DNA from: Spirochaetales bacterium
GTDB lineage: Bacteria; Spirochaetota; Spirochaetia; DTKZ01
Direction: 5' to 3'
DNA length: 7,052 nucleotides
Assembly (NCBI GenBank): GCA_031266855.1
Contig: JAISAF010000040.1
Location: 1 to 7,052, forward strand
Shown here: one piece after another, positions 1 through 5,848 of the stretch
Position numbering within the stretch: position 1 is the first letter of the stretch
Layout of the letters: each line of letters opens with the position of its first letter
Notes under the pieces: generated by a model
Database searches by the model: none
What the model was told of the DNA's origin: nothing
Seen by the model: the letters and a program-made list of their open reading frames with translations, nothing else
Position numbers and translations under genes: made by a program

Positions 1-416
1 AACCTCAATCCGCTACTGCTGACAGTAAACTCCCTCACATCAACAGACTTTACATCAGAAGGATTTACTGTAAGCCCCGGATCAAATGATCCGCCCCCAA
101 GCTCACCCCAGTAAGTAAAGACAGGCAGTTTCAGGGTAAGCTTTCCGTCTGTGTCGATACTGCCGAGAGACAGAGCCGCATAGCTGCTGCCGGTCTGACC
201 GGAAAGTGTCCGTACTGTTTGTACCGAGCCGGGCTTGTACTCGCTGCCGTCATCGTTGTATACCTGCTCTCCCGTTGCCAGCGTTATCTCCTTATCTCCC
301 AGACCGGCTGAGGCCGGGCCGTCATCGTCGTCATCACTGGAACTACAGCCCCAGAAAGCGCATAACGCTATCAATGCCGCGATAACGGCAAAAACCATCG
401 TATAATTTTTTTTCAT
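1..416 (-). CDS. Putative surface lipoprotein, 5' part (C-terminus beyond the left edge)
   Basis: An open frame of 138 codons runs from an ATG at 416 to the window edge without a stop. The predicted protein starts MKKNYTMVFAVIAALIALCA and continues FWGCSSSDDDD: a lysine-rich start, a hydrophobic core and a cysteine at residue 24, followed by serines and an acidic run. That is a lipoprotein signal peptide with a loose spirochaete-type lipobox (W-G-C). The mature part is polar and beta-rich, with no domain I recognise. The start is well fixed by an AAGGAG ribosome binding site nine bases upstream. The protein is probably anchored by lipid in the outer or inner membrane; acidic residues after the cysteine do not settle which. 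Its promoter may be the phase-variable one around the 21-G tract, giving a leader of nearly 300 bases. The function is unknown and the frame is partial. Confidence 0.85.
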   Translation of the reverse strand, partial: MKKNYTMVFAVIAALIALCAFWGCSSSDDDDDGPASAGLGDKEITLATGEQVYNDDGSEYKPGSVQTVRTLSGQTGSSYAALSLGSIDTDGKLTLKLPVFTYWGELGGGSFDPGLTVNPSDVKSVDVREFTVSSSGLR

Positions 417-425
417 TTCACATAA

Positions 426-431
426 CTCCTT
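426..431 (-). promoter_or_regulatory. Ribosome binding site of the left lipoprotein gene
   Basis: On the minus strand this reads AAGGAG, a near-perfect Shine-Dalgarno sequence nine bases before the ATG at 416. It fixes the start of the partial lipoprotein gene. Confidence 0.8.
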
Positions 432-500
432 AAATCAGGCGGCCCAAATCCTAAAAAAAACTACAGGGCCGCGCATATTCTTTTTAAAAAGCTCCGCCCC

Positions 501-525
501 GGCATACCAACGGTATGCCTTTTTT
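501..525 (+). terminator. Rho-independent terminator-like hairpin, plus strand
   Basis: GGCATACC (501-508) and GGTATGCC (512-519) form a perfect 8-bp stem with a 3-base loop, followed at once by six T. It reads as a terminator only on the plus strand. No plus-strand gene is visible to its left. On the minus strand the hairpin lies in the leader of the lipoprotein gene, about 85 bases before its ATG, without a T-run of its own. It could stop antisense transcription entering that gene. Confidence 0.6.
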
Positions 526-583
526 ATTGAGACAAAGCGTAATTTTTTTCCTGAAAAGAAAATAAAACGAAAAACTTTTACGG

Positions 584-600
584 GCCGTTTACAAAACGGC
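584..600. repeat. Short perfect inverted repeat
   Basis: GCCGTTT (584-590) and AAACGGC (594-600) form a 7-bp stem with the loop ACA. No T-run follows directly on either strand, although the minus-strand side is T-rich a few bases further on. It lies between the lipoprotein gene and the G tract and would be in the leader RNA if transcription starts near the tract. Confidence 0.6.
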
Positions 601-717
601 GCGTACAATACAGGGGAAAGCGTAAATGTTTGGAAGAATATAAACGCGCGGAGAAAAAATTCCTGAAAAAAAGAAGAGACGTGTCTTTTTGATTTTTATT
701 TATAAGTGCGTGTGTAT

Positions 718-749
718 ATAATATGGGGGGGGGGGGGGGGGGGGGTAAA
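718..749 (-). promoter_or_regulatory. Candidate phase-variable promoter of the left lipoprotein gene
   Basis: On the minus strand, TATTAT (723-718) resembles a -10 box and TTTACC (749-744) is a weak -35 box matching TTGACA at four of six positions. The 20 bases between them are almost entirely the C side of the 21-G tract. A tract three bases shorter would give the ideal 17-base spacing, so changes in tract length would be expected to change promoter strength. This layout is known from variable promoters such as Neisseria porA and from poly-G tracts upstream of Treponema pallidum surface-protein genes. The boxes are weak and no start site is known. A TATAAT also lies on the plus strand at 717-722. 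Confidence 0.35.
725..745. repeat. Homopolymer tract of 21 G
   Basis: There are 21 consecutive G on the plus strand, flanked by ATATAATAT on the left and TAAATGC on the right. Such long mononucleotide runs slip during replication and are a common contingency-locus signature. The length in this assembly may represent one variant or a consensus, and may be misread by sequencing. Confidence 0.95.
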
Positions 750-804
750 TGCTTATATGACCGGGACTTACGCGCGGGTTATGCGCAATTTAAATTAAGT
801 TTTT

Positions 805-842
805 AAAAAAACCGGAAATAACCATTTCGTGTTACCTGCCGG
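805..842 (-). terminator. Probable terminator of the three-gene minus-strand operon
   Basis: On the minus strand, CCGG (842-839) pairs with CCGG (815-812). The interior GTAAC pairs with GTTAT, and A-T and G-T pairs lie between them, giving about 11 bp with one bulged C. Seven T follow immediately (811-805). It lies about 350 bases beyond the TraB-family stop, with the 191-bp repeat between. It could be the operon's original terminator, now separated from the gene by the repeat. Confidence 0.5.
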
Positions 843-993
843 AAAGTAAAACACAGTTTCGGGAAAATGTCAAGGTAATATTCTAAAAAATGAAGAAAGA
901 ATTCACCACGAAGCCGAAGACTGGCAAGGGCGAAGAAGCAAAGAAAGGAAAACTTCTTCGACTTTGCGGTTAGAATTTTGATTTAGAAGGCAT
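843..993. other. Intergenic stretch with a purine-rich inverted repeat; no gene seen
   Basis: No coding frame is credible here. CGAAGAAG (931-938) and CTTCTTCG (953-960) are perfect inverted repeats. The surrounding text (CACCACGAAG at 904-913, CTTTGCGG at 962-969) vaguely resembles degraded CACGAAG-type intergenic repeats seen in many bacterial genomes. No function can be assigned. Confidence 0.4.
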
Positions 994-1184
994 GTGTTAG
1001 GCGCTGGGCGCGCGCCAGGGATTGCAGCGGAAAGCCCACAGGATTTGCATTGGCTGATCGCGATTTTGCTTTCGCAAAATCGCTGCTCGCCCATGCATCC
1101 TGGGCAAATCCGAGGACTTGGAGCGGAAAGCCCGGTTTCCGGCGCTTTGCGCCGGAAAGGCGCCCGGCACATTACGCCTAACAC
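994..1184 (+). repeat. 191-bp intergenic repeat with inverted ends, intact copy (copy 1)
   Basis: The element opens with GTGTTAGGCG (994-1003) and closes with its perfect complement CGCCTAACAC (1175-1184). Inside are two related half-units containing AGCGGAAAGCCC (1026-1037 and 1122-1133), and two perfect 10-bp hairpins at 1060-1083 and 1136-1158. Copies of the family occur reversed at 4946-5071 and, cut by the window edge, at 7001-7052. It is too short to encode a transposase, and the open frames through it on both strands are by-products of its composition. It is best seen as a MITE-like or REP-like non-coding mobile repeat. No target-site duplication was evident by eye. It starts four bases after the stop codon of the TraB-family gene. 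Confidence 0.8.
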
Positions 1185-1188
1185 GCCG

Positions 1189-2379
1189 CTATTTTCCTGC
1201 CATCACGGTAAGATACGGCAGCGCGATGAAGTTGCCGGCCATACCGCCAAGACTGGAAAAAAGGAATACCAGTAGCACATGGGTAAAGCGGTTGCGGAAA
1301 AAGCCTTTTATGCTCGCGATGTCGGTATGCAGATTTTCAAAATCCTCTACCCGCGGTTTGCGCAGGTACGCCTCAAGAAGCCCGGTAAGCATTCCCACTC
1401 CGATTGCCGGATTTAAGGTCGCGATGGGCGCCGCCACAACCGAAGCGAGTATTGTCAGGGGATGGGCCAGGGCGAGAAGGGAACCGAGTGCCGCAAGCCC
1501 TCCGTTAGCCGCAAGCCATATCCACAGCATTTCGATACCGCGGCCTTTGCCTACACTAAAAAAACCCCAGATAATAAGCGCGGCAATAGCCGCGGGAACA
1601 AGCCAGCCCAGGGCCTTCGCCAGAAAACCGCCGCGCGGAACCGTCTGGATTTCCGCTGTGTCAATCAGGCGGCCGCTTTCGTGCATTTCCGTAAGGCGGC
1701 GGATGATCCCCGGTATGTGCCCCGCGCCGGCAACAGCAAGAACGCGTTTCCCGCTGCTCCTGAAAATATTCGCGGCCAGGAACGTGTCCCGCTCGTCTAT
1801 CAGAACTTCCTTGACCGAAGGCAGATACCCCGCAAGCTCGTCCATCATACCCTCAAGCTCGCTCTTTTTTTTCAATTCCTCAATTTCCTCTGGAGAAAGT
1901 TTTTCCCTGGTAAATACCGACGCAAGCATGGCCGAAAGGAGTTTGCTTTTTCCCCACAACCCGGTTTTCGCCCAGGCCCGGCGGAGGGTTATCTGGATTT
2001 CCCTGTCGGAAAACGAAACGGGAATGTCCAAAGCCTGAGAGGTTTCCACCGCCTTCAGCATTTCCTCACCCGGCTTGACGCCAAGATCCATGCCAAGCCT
2101 TCTTTGGAACGAAGCCAGGACGAGGTTCCCCAAAAGAAGAAACCCCTTCTTCTGTTTTATAACCTGGTATATATTCAGGGAGGACCAGTCCTGCTTCTTT
2201 GTCATGGACGCGTAACGGGAATTATCGATTTCCACACAAACCCGATCCGGCCTCTCTTCCGTAATGATACGCCCAACCTCCTCAACGCTCCCGCGCGACA
2301 CATGGGCCGTTCCGAGAAGAATAAATTCCCTGTCGCCCAGCTCAAGGCGGGTAATATTCCCGCTCATAATCTCACTCAT
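1189..2379 (-). CDS. TraB/PrgY-family integral membrane protein
   Basis: The 396-residue protein carries the hallmarks of the TraB/PrgY family: GTAHVS at residues 23-28, VCVEID at 47-52, LIDERD at 193-198 and GAGHIPG at 218-224. Conserved histidines and acidic residues of this fold resemble those of the Tiki/EreA-like putative metalloprotease group. The C-terminal part is hydrophobic, with probable membrane segments near 257-275, 283-305, 306-325 and 367-390. The N-terminal domain carries the putative catalytic residues. In Enterococcus, PrgY limits activity of the cell's own peptide pheromone; the role of bacterial homologues outside plasmids is not established, so peptide or protein processing at the membrane is only a guess. 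It is the last gene of the operon. Its ATG overlaps the upstream stop as ATGA, and AAGGAAG lies four bases before the ATG, so translation is probably coupled. The length fits the family. Confidence 0.88.
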   Translation of the reverse strand: MSEIMSGNITRLELGDREFILLGTAHVSRGSVEEVGRIITEERPDRVCVEIDNSRYASMTKKQDWSSLNIYQVIKQKKGFLLLGNLVLASFQRRLGMDLGVKPGEEMLKAVETSQALDIPVSFSDREIQITLRRAWAKTGLWGKSKLLSAMLASVFTREKLSPEEIEELKKKSELEGMMDELAGYLPSVKEVLIDERDTFLAANIFRSSGKRVLAVAGAGHIPGIIRRLTEMHESGRLIDTAEIQTVPRGGFLAKALGWLVPAAIAALIIWGFFSVGKGRGIEMLWIWLAANGGLAALGSLLALAHPLTILASVVAAPIATLNPAIGVGMLTGLLEAYLRKPRVEDFENLHTDIASIKGFFRNRFTHVLLVFLFSSLGGMAGNFIALPYLTVMAGK

Positions 2380-3437
2380 AATTCTTCCTTGTTGTATTGC
2401 TGTTTCAAAAAGCCGTCAATGACATCTAGAAATTTTTTCCGTAGTTCCCCGCTTCCGGGATTCAGCCCCGCGGGCATCGTTCCCCCGCTCATGTGGGAAT
2501 GCCCGCCGCCGGAGCCGATACCCTGCAAAGCTCTCTTTATAACAAGATCAGCAGGCAGCCGCGGATTCTCGCTGCGAAGGGACAGCCTGCACACCTCACT
2601 CCCGGTCTCCACCGTAACGACAAAATGAATCTCCGTCATACGCAGAAAATAATCGGAAATCAGCCCCAGAAGTTCCGGCCTGATAGGACTTTTCACACCG
2701 GCCCCGATAGCCCCATCATCAGACCCGCCGCCAGCCGCGCCCACCCGCGCAGACTCCAGTTCAACAAAGCACACCTGGCCCTGAGTATAGTAATGATCAA
2801 AGGCATACCGGAGAACCGGAATATCCTGAACAGAAAAACTATTACGCAGAATGTAAGCCGATTCTTCCCAGTCGCTTTTGAAAAATAAACCCGAAAAAGC
2901 CGCCAGGTCAGCCGCGTCCACGCCCCGCGTCATCTGCGCCGTATCCATCATAATCCCAGTCAAAAGAGCCGTCGCCACATCGCGCGGCGGCTCCGTCATA
3001 GTTTCAAGGTAATACTGGTAGATGATAGTCGAACAGGAACCAAAAGAAGGCCGGATGTCAACAAAAGGACATTCAGGAACACAGGCAGGCGGCTGATGAT
3101 GATCGATAATTCCAGTAAGAGGACGATTCAAAAGATTTGTAACATTCATGTTCCCTGCAATCCCGTCCACCAGAATTATCTGAGCCTGTTCCGGTATATT
3201 CAGGGAAGAAGCCGGCACAACAGGAATCAAAAGCTCCCTGGCAACACCCGCGACACTGAAACCCTGCATCTCCCCGCCATAGCAGAACTCGCAGGAAAAC
3301 CCGAATTTACGCAAAAGATGCAACAGGGAAAAACCCGAAGCAATCGCGTCATGGTCGGGATAATCATGCGCCTGAATAATAACAGGCTTATCTTTATCCA
3401 GAACCCCCAAAAGATCCTGAAAACGCTTCACCGGCAT
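2376..3437 (-). CDS. DHH/DHHA1-family phosphoesterase
   Basis: Numbered from the chosen ATG (353 residues), the protein has the DHH-domain motifs in order: HDYPDHDA at 24-31, the aspartate of LVDG at 91, DHH at 112-114 and the aspartate of GIMMDT at 165. These bind the catalytic metal ions. The C-terminal DHHA1 domain has GSGGGHSHMSGG at 308-319, a variant of the usual GGGH substrate-binding motif. Relatives cleave short oligoribonucleotides, pAp or cyclic-dinucleotide products (NrnA, GdpP-like) in the cytoplasm, or act as exopolyphosphatases; which substrate applies cannot be told. A glycine-rich stretch at 231-251 looks like a linker insertion. The frame can also start at a TTG at 3470, overlapping the TPR gene by 14 bases. 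I prefer the ATG at 3437, with AAGGGA upstream, but the choice is not certain. Its stop overlaps the TraB-family start. Confidence 0.88.
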   Translation of the reverse strand: MPVKRFQDLLGVLDKDKPVIIQAHDYPDHDAIASGFSLLHLLRKFGFSCEFCYGGEMQGFSVAGVARELLIPVVPASSLNIPEQAQIILVDGIAGNMNVTNLLNRPLTGIIDHHQPPACVPECPFVDIRPSFGSCSTIIYQYYLETMTEPPRDVATALLTGIMMDTAQMTRGVDAADLAAFSGLFFKSDWEESAYILRNSFSVQDIPVLRYAFDHYYTQGQVCFVELESARVGAAGGGSDDGAIGAGVKSPIRPELLGLISDYFLRMTEIHFVVTVETGSEVCRLSLRSENPRLPADLVIKRALQGIGSGGGHSHMSGGTMPAGLNPGSGELRKKFLDVIDGFLKQQYNKEEL

Positions 3438-3456
3438 TTCCGTATCATTCCCTTTT

Positions 3457-4860
3457 TTACTTCCCCTCAAGTCTCTTCAAATCCCATGCGGCAAGCCTGC
3501 CCTCGGTATAAACGCTGGCTCCATCCCCCTCCCCGGAAGCTTCCATGAAATACCTCCTAGCCGCCGGTATCCTGTTTTGCAACTCATACTGCGCCGCTAT
3601 ATAGAAAAGCATACGGGAACGCAGAATTTTGTCCTTTTCCGCCTGCACCTGCTGAATAACAAAAAGATCGGAAGAAGGCTGCATATAGTAACGCGCTACA
3701 TGATAGAAAAGACTCTCACGGGGCAGTAAACCCATAATCTTCGCAAGATAGTCAGACGCCTTCTTCTGATCCCCAGCCTTTTTGTAACACAAAGCCGCCA
3801 GAAGATGACAGCCGTAGTCCTCCCTTTGCGCATCCGCCGCCTTAATAAAATACGAAGCAGCCTGTGCCCAGTTTTCCCGCTTATACTCAAGAACCGCCAG
3901 CGGCAAATTGATATAAGCGTACTTCGGATTCATGCTCTGCGCCTGCCTGTAATCCGCATAAGCCTCATCCACCCTGTCCATACCATCGTAAATACGCGCA
4001 CGGTAAAAATAAGCAAGACTTATAGAAGGATCCATCTCAAGCGCCGTATTCAAATCCTCAAGCGCCGCCACCGTACTACCCGACTGCGCCCGCAGCTTGC
4101 CCCTGTCATAATAATTCCAGGCATAATCAGGAATAAGCTCAATAGCCTTTGTTATATCCGCGTCCGCCTCCATAATATCACCCTGATCCGCGTAAGCCCT
4201 GCCACGATCCGTATAAGCAAAAGGATAATCAGGCTGAATCTCAATCACCCGCGTCAGAACTTCCGCCGCCTCCTTCGCGTTACCACGAAACAAATGAGCA
4301 TTCCCCTTGCCCATAAGAGCTACAAGGTTCTGCGGATTCTCGCTCAAACTTTCAGAAAAAAATTCATCCGCCTCAGCATATTTTTTCTCACGCAAAAGAA
4401 TCTCCCCCATAGCGGCCCGCGCCCTGTCACTCGCGGGATTCAACTCAAGAATACGCCCCAAAACCTCCCGCTCCTCCCCCACCCGGCCACGCGCCGACTC
4501 AATAAGCGCCAGGGAATACAAAGCATCCTGATTATCCGCATCTTCCAAAAGAATCTCATTCACATACAAAAGCGCCTCATCCAGTTCCCCCGCAATAAGA
4601 AGAACATCCACAAGAAGCTGCTTCGTCTCCAAAGAATCAGGATTACGCCTGCGCGCCTCCTCAAGCGCCTCTATCGCCCGCATAGGATCGCCCATCGACA
4701 AAGAATACGCGACCCCCGTATACAACTCCTCCTCCTCTGGAAGAATCTCCGCCGCCCCGCCCCCGGATGTCCCAGCCTGAGCCGCACAGCCCGCCAAAAC
4801 AACCAGCAGAGCCGCGGCACACACAGCCATCAGCCCATACTTTTTTCTCACAACACACAT
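3457..4860 (-). CDS. Tetratricopeptide-repeat lipoprotein
   Basis: The 467-residue protein begins with a lipoprotein signal peptide: RKK at 5-7, a hydrophobic core and the lipobox LAGC at 22-25, so the mature protein should start at Cys25, lipid-anchored and facing the periplasm. From about residue 46 to 445 it is built of roughly ten tandem TPR-like helical pairs. The clearest show repeated GxAxxxxGxxxEAxxxxxxAIELxPDY-type spacing, for example near 177-210, 211-244 and 245-278. TPR solenoids are scaffolds for protein partners, so a role in envelope assembly or secretion is plausible but not shown. A GTG at codon 4 would give the more usual start MRKKYGL; neither start has a clear ribosome binding site. 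It is first in the operon, ahead of the DHH gene. The specific family is not recognised. Confidence 0.85.
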   Translation of the reverse strand: MCVVRKKYGLMAVCAAALLVVLAGCAAQAGTSGGGAAEILPEEEELYTGVAYSLSMGDPMRAIEALEEARRRNPDSLETKQLLVDVLLIAGELDEALLYVNEILLEDADNQDALYSLALIESARGRVGEEREVLGRILELNPASDRARAAMGEILLREKKYAEADEFFSESLSENPQNLVALMGKGNAHLFRGNAKEAAEVLTRVIEIQPDYPFAYTDRGRAYADQGDIMEADADITKAIELIPDYAWNYYDRGKLRAQSGSTVAALEDLNTALEMDPSISLAYFYRARIYDGMDRVDEAYADYRQAQSMNPKYAYINLPLAVLEYKRENWAQAASYFIKAADAQREDYGCHLLAALCYKKAGDQKKASDYLAKIMGLLPRESLFYHVARYYMQPSSDLFVIQQVQAEKDKILRSRMLFYIAAQYELQNRIPAARRYFMEASGEGDGASVYTEGRLAAWDLKRLEGK

Positions 4861-4866
4861 AGACGC

Positions 4867-4872
4867 AGTATA
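4867..4872 (-). promoter_or_regulatory. Candidate -10 box of the TPR-DHH-TraB operon
   Basis: On the minus strand this reads TATACT, five of six matches to TATAAT, with only six bases between it and the ATG at 4860. Transcription would begin at about the start codon, suggesting a leaderless mRNA, which fits the absence of a Shine-Dalgarno sequence. No good -35 box is seen 16-18 bases upstream. A start at the GTG of codon 4 would allow a very short leader. Confidence 0.35.
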
Positions 4873-4945
4873 ACGAAAAAACAGATTTCATGATAGTAAC
4901 ACCCCCCGCGGCACAGAATAACCGAAATAAATTCCAGAAGAATTT

Positions 4946-5071
4946 GGGCGCGTTTTTTTGCCCGCGGCCGGGCAAAAAAACCGGGCTTTCCGCTCCAAGT
5001 CCTCGGATTTGCCAATGCAAATCCTGCGGGCTTTCCGCTCCAATCCCTCGCGCCGCACCAGCGGCTAACAC
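4946..5071 (-). repeat. Long intergenic repeat, reversed copy (copy 2)
   Basis: Read on the minus strand from 5071, it begins GTGTTAGCCGCTGG and carries the same two half-units as copy 1 (AGCGGAAAGCCCG twice). Where copy 1 has an inserted hairpin module of about 45 bases between the half-units, this copy has none. Where copy 1 has a CCGGCGC hairpin, this copy has an unrelated perfect 12-bp hairpin with TTTTTTTGCCCG (4953-4964) paired to 4969-4980. GGGCGCG at 4946-4952 matches the region after the hairpin in copy 1, but the closing CGCCTAACAC is missing, so this copy lacks one end. It lies directly upstream of the TPR operon. Confidence 0.75.
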
Positions 5072-5116
5072 GGACCGTAAACGCGGGCCAGCCCGGCAGC
5101 CTGTAACCGGGTACGC

Positions 5117-5247
5117 GAATTTGCATTCTGCAAATTCACGACCAGCCCCTCGCGCGGCGGCAACTCAGAATAAGGCCACGCAATCAATTGCCAAAAGGCA
5201 ATTGATTGCGTATAACCCGGCGACGGCAATTTGCTTCGCAAATTGCC
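5117..5247. repeat. Cluster of three perfect palindromes with conserved linkers
   Basis: Three hairpins follow one another: GAATTTGCA (5117-5125) with 5129-5137; ACGCAATCAATTGCC (5178-5192) with 5197-5211, a perfect 15-bp stem and AAAA loop; and GGCAATTTGC (5225-5234) with 5238-5247. The linkers between them, CTCAGAATAAGG (5164-5175) and TATAACCCGGCG (5211-5222), recur in reverse orientation at 6895-6940. No T-run follows the hairpins, so they are not ordinary terminators. They look like REP/BIME-type modules. Confidence 0.8.
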
Positions 5248-5689
5248 TAGAAGGGAAACTCTAAAAACTTTCAACTTGTGATTTCAAATTCTAAAGGGAA
5301 AAAATTGCTGTGAGCGGCGGCTCAGAACCAGTTCCCGGAATTGCCGTGACAATTAGCTGCGCACAACCAGGCGGTCGCAATTTTGTCGATGCCCAAGTGA
5401 ACGCACGCGGGAGCGTGTTTTTCCGATAAGGCCTTCTGGGCAAGAGGCCCTAAAAAACCCCTAGCGTAAACAGGTCAAGGGCCGAACAAAATTGCGTGCT
5501 CTGTCACCACGCACAATGCGTAACACGCTGTGCACGTCTTTATCACCAACCATCTGCCACCACCTCACTTTCAGCCCGCGGCTACTTGATTTAAATTTTG
5601 TTTTGTGATACGGTAGCTTTATTAACGTTGCGGGGGCTTCCTTTTTAGATGTAAAGTTCCCCGCCGCTCAACCGATATTTTATGTAAGG
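5248..5689. other. Gene-free region rich in inverted repeats; possible structured element
   Basis: No convincing coding frame exists. A minus-strand frame open from 5667 to 5461 (68 codons) has no good start or ribosome binding site. CGCAATTTTGT (5376-5386) pairs perfectly with ACAAAATTGCG (5486-5496) across 99 bases. Enclosed are CACGC/GCGTG with a GGGA loop followed by five T (5404-5422) and an imperfect GGCCT/AGGCC hairpin (5431-5449). Just outside, ACGCA/TGCGT (5509-5521) forms another hairpin, and GCGTG/CACGC pieces recur so that alternative folds are possible. The linker GCGGCGGCTCAGAA occurs at 5314-5327. It could be a non-coding RNA, a decayed mobile element or more repeat debris; no known RNA family was recognised. 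Confidence 0.4.
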
Positions 5690-5848
5690 AATCTTGAAAA
5701 ACATTCCGGCGGCTGTTACCGCCCGGAACGGAAAATCCTAAAACTGGAAAAGTTTTTCGGGATTTCTGGATAGTCGGCAGACTGTTCCTAACAGTGGGAT
5801 AAACTCTCCTCCGGGGGAGTATGGCGGCCGCAAGGCCGCCTTTTTTTT
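5690..5848 (+). ncRNA. Candidate small structured RNA ending in a strong terminator
   Basis: Successive hairpins lie on the plus strand: TTCCGGCGG with CCGCC-C-GGAA (5704-5728); AAATCC/GGATTT enclosing AAAACT/AGTTTT (5733-5765); AGTC/GACT (5772-5783), which competes with CTGTT/AACAG (5782-5794); ACTCTCC/GGGGAGT with a TCCG loop (5803-5820); and then a strong terminator. A string of stable hairpins, two of them mutually exclusive, before a terminator and with no coding frame suggests a small RNA or a cis-acting leader. The 5' end is a guess, no strong promoter was found, and no known riboswitch, 6S, tmRNA, SRP or RNase P signature was recognised. Confidence 0.3.
5823..5848 (+). terminator. Strong rho-independent terminator, plus strand
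   Basis: GGCGGCC (5823-5829) and GGCCGCC (5834-5840) form a perfect GC stem with a GCAA tetraloop, followed by eight T. It is the most convincing terminator in the window. The sequence it ends must lie to the left, where no plus-strand protein gene is seen. Confidence 0.85.

Noticed and set aside
994..1275. Short open frames through copy 1 of the repeat
   Set aside because: Open on both strands because of the repeat's composition, with the plus frame continuing opposite the TraB-family gene.
1805..4893. Long plus-strand open frames opposite the three operon genes
   Set aside because: They are antisense frames to proteins with clear motifs, and their translations are rich in Arg, Pro and Leu with no domain.
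4661..5071. Minus-strand open frames starting in the long repeat upstream of the TPR gene
   Set aside because: They run through the repeat and then over the TPR gene in another frame. The translated repeat (GAESP-type text) appears in both halves because the DNA is repeated, not because of a protein.
5460..5500. Resemblance of AACAGGTCAAGGGCCGAA to the SRP RNA core
   Set aside because: The GGAAGGAAGCAGCC part of the SRP RNA loop is missing and the surrounding fold does not match.
5461..5667. Minus-strand frame of 68 codons ending at a TAG at 5461
   Set aside because: No ATG until late in the frame, no Shine-Dalgarno sequence, and no recognisable similarity. Kept only as a note in the gene-free region.
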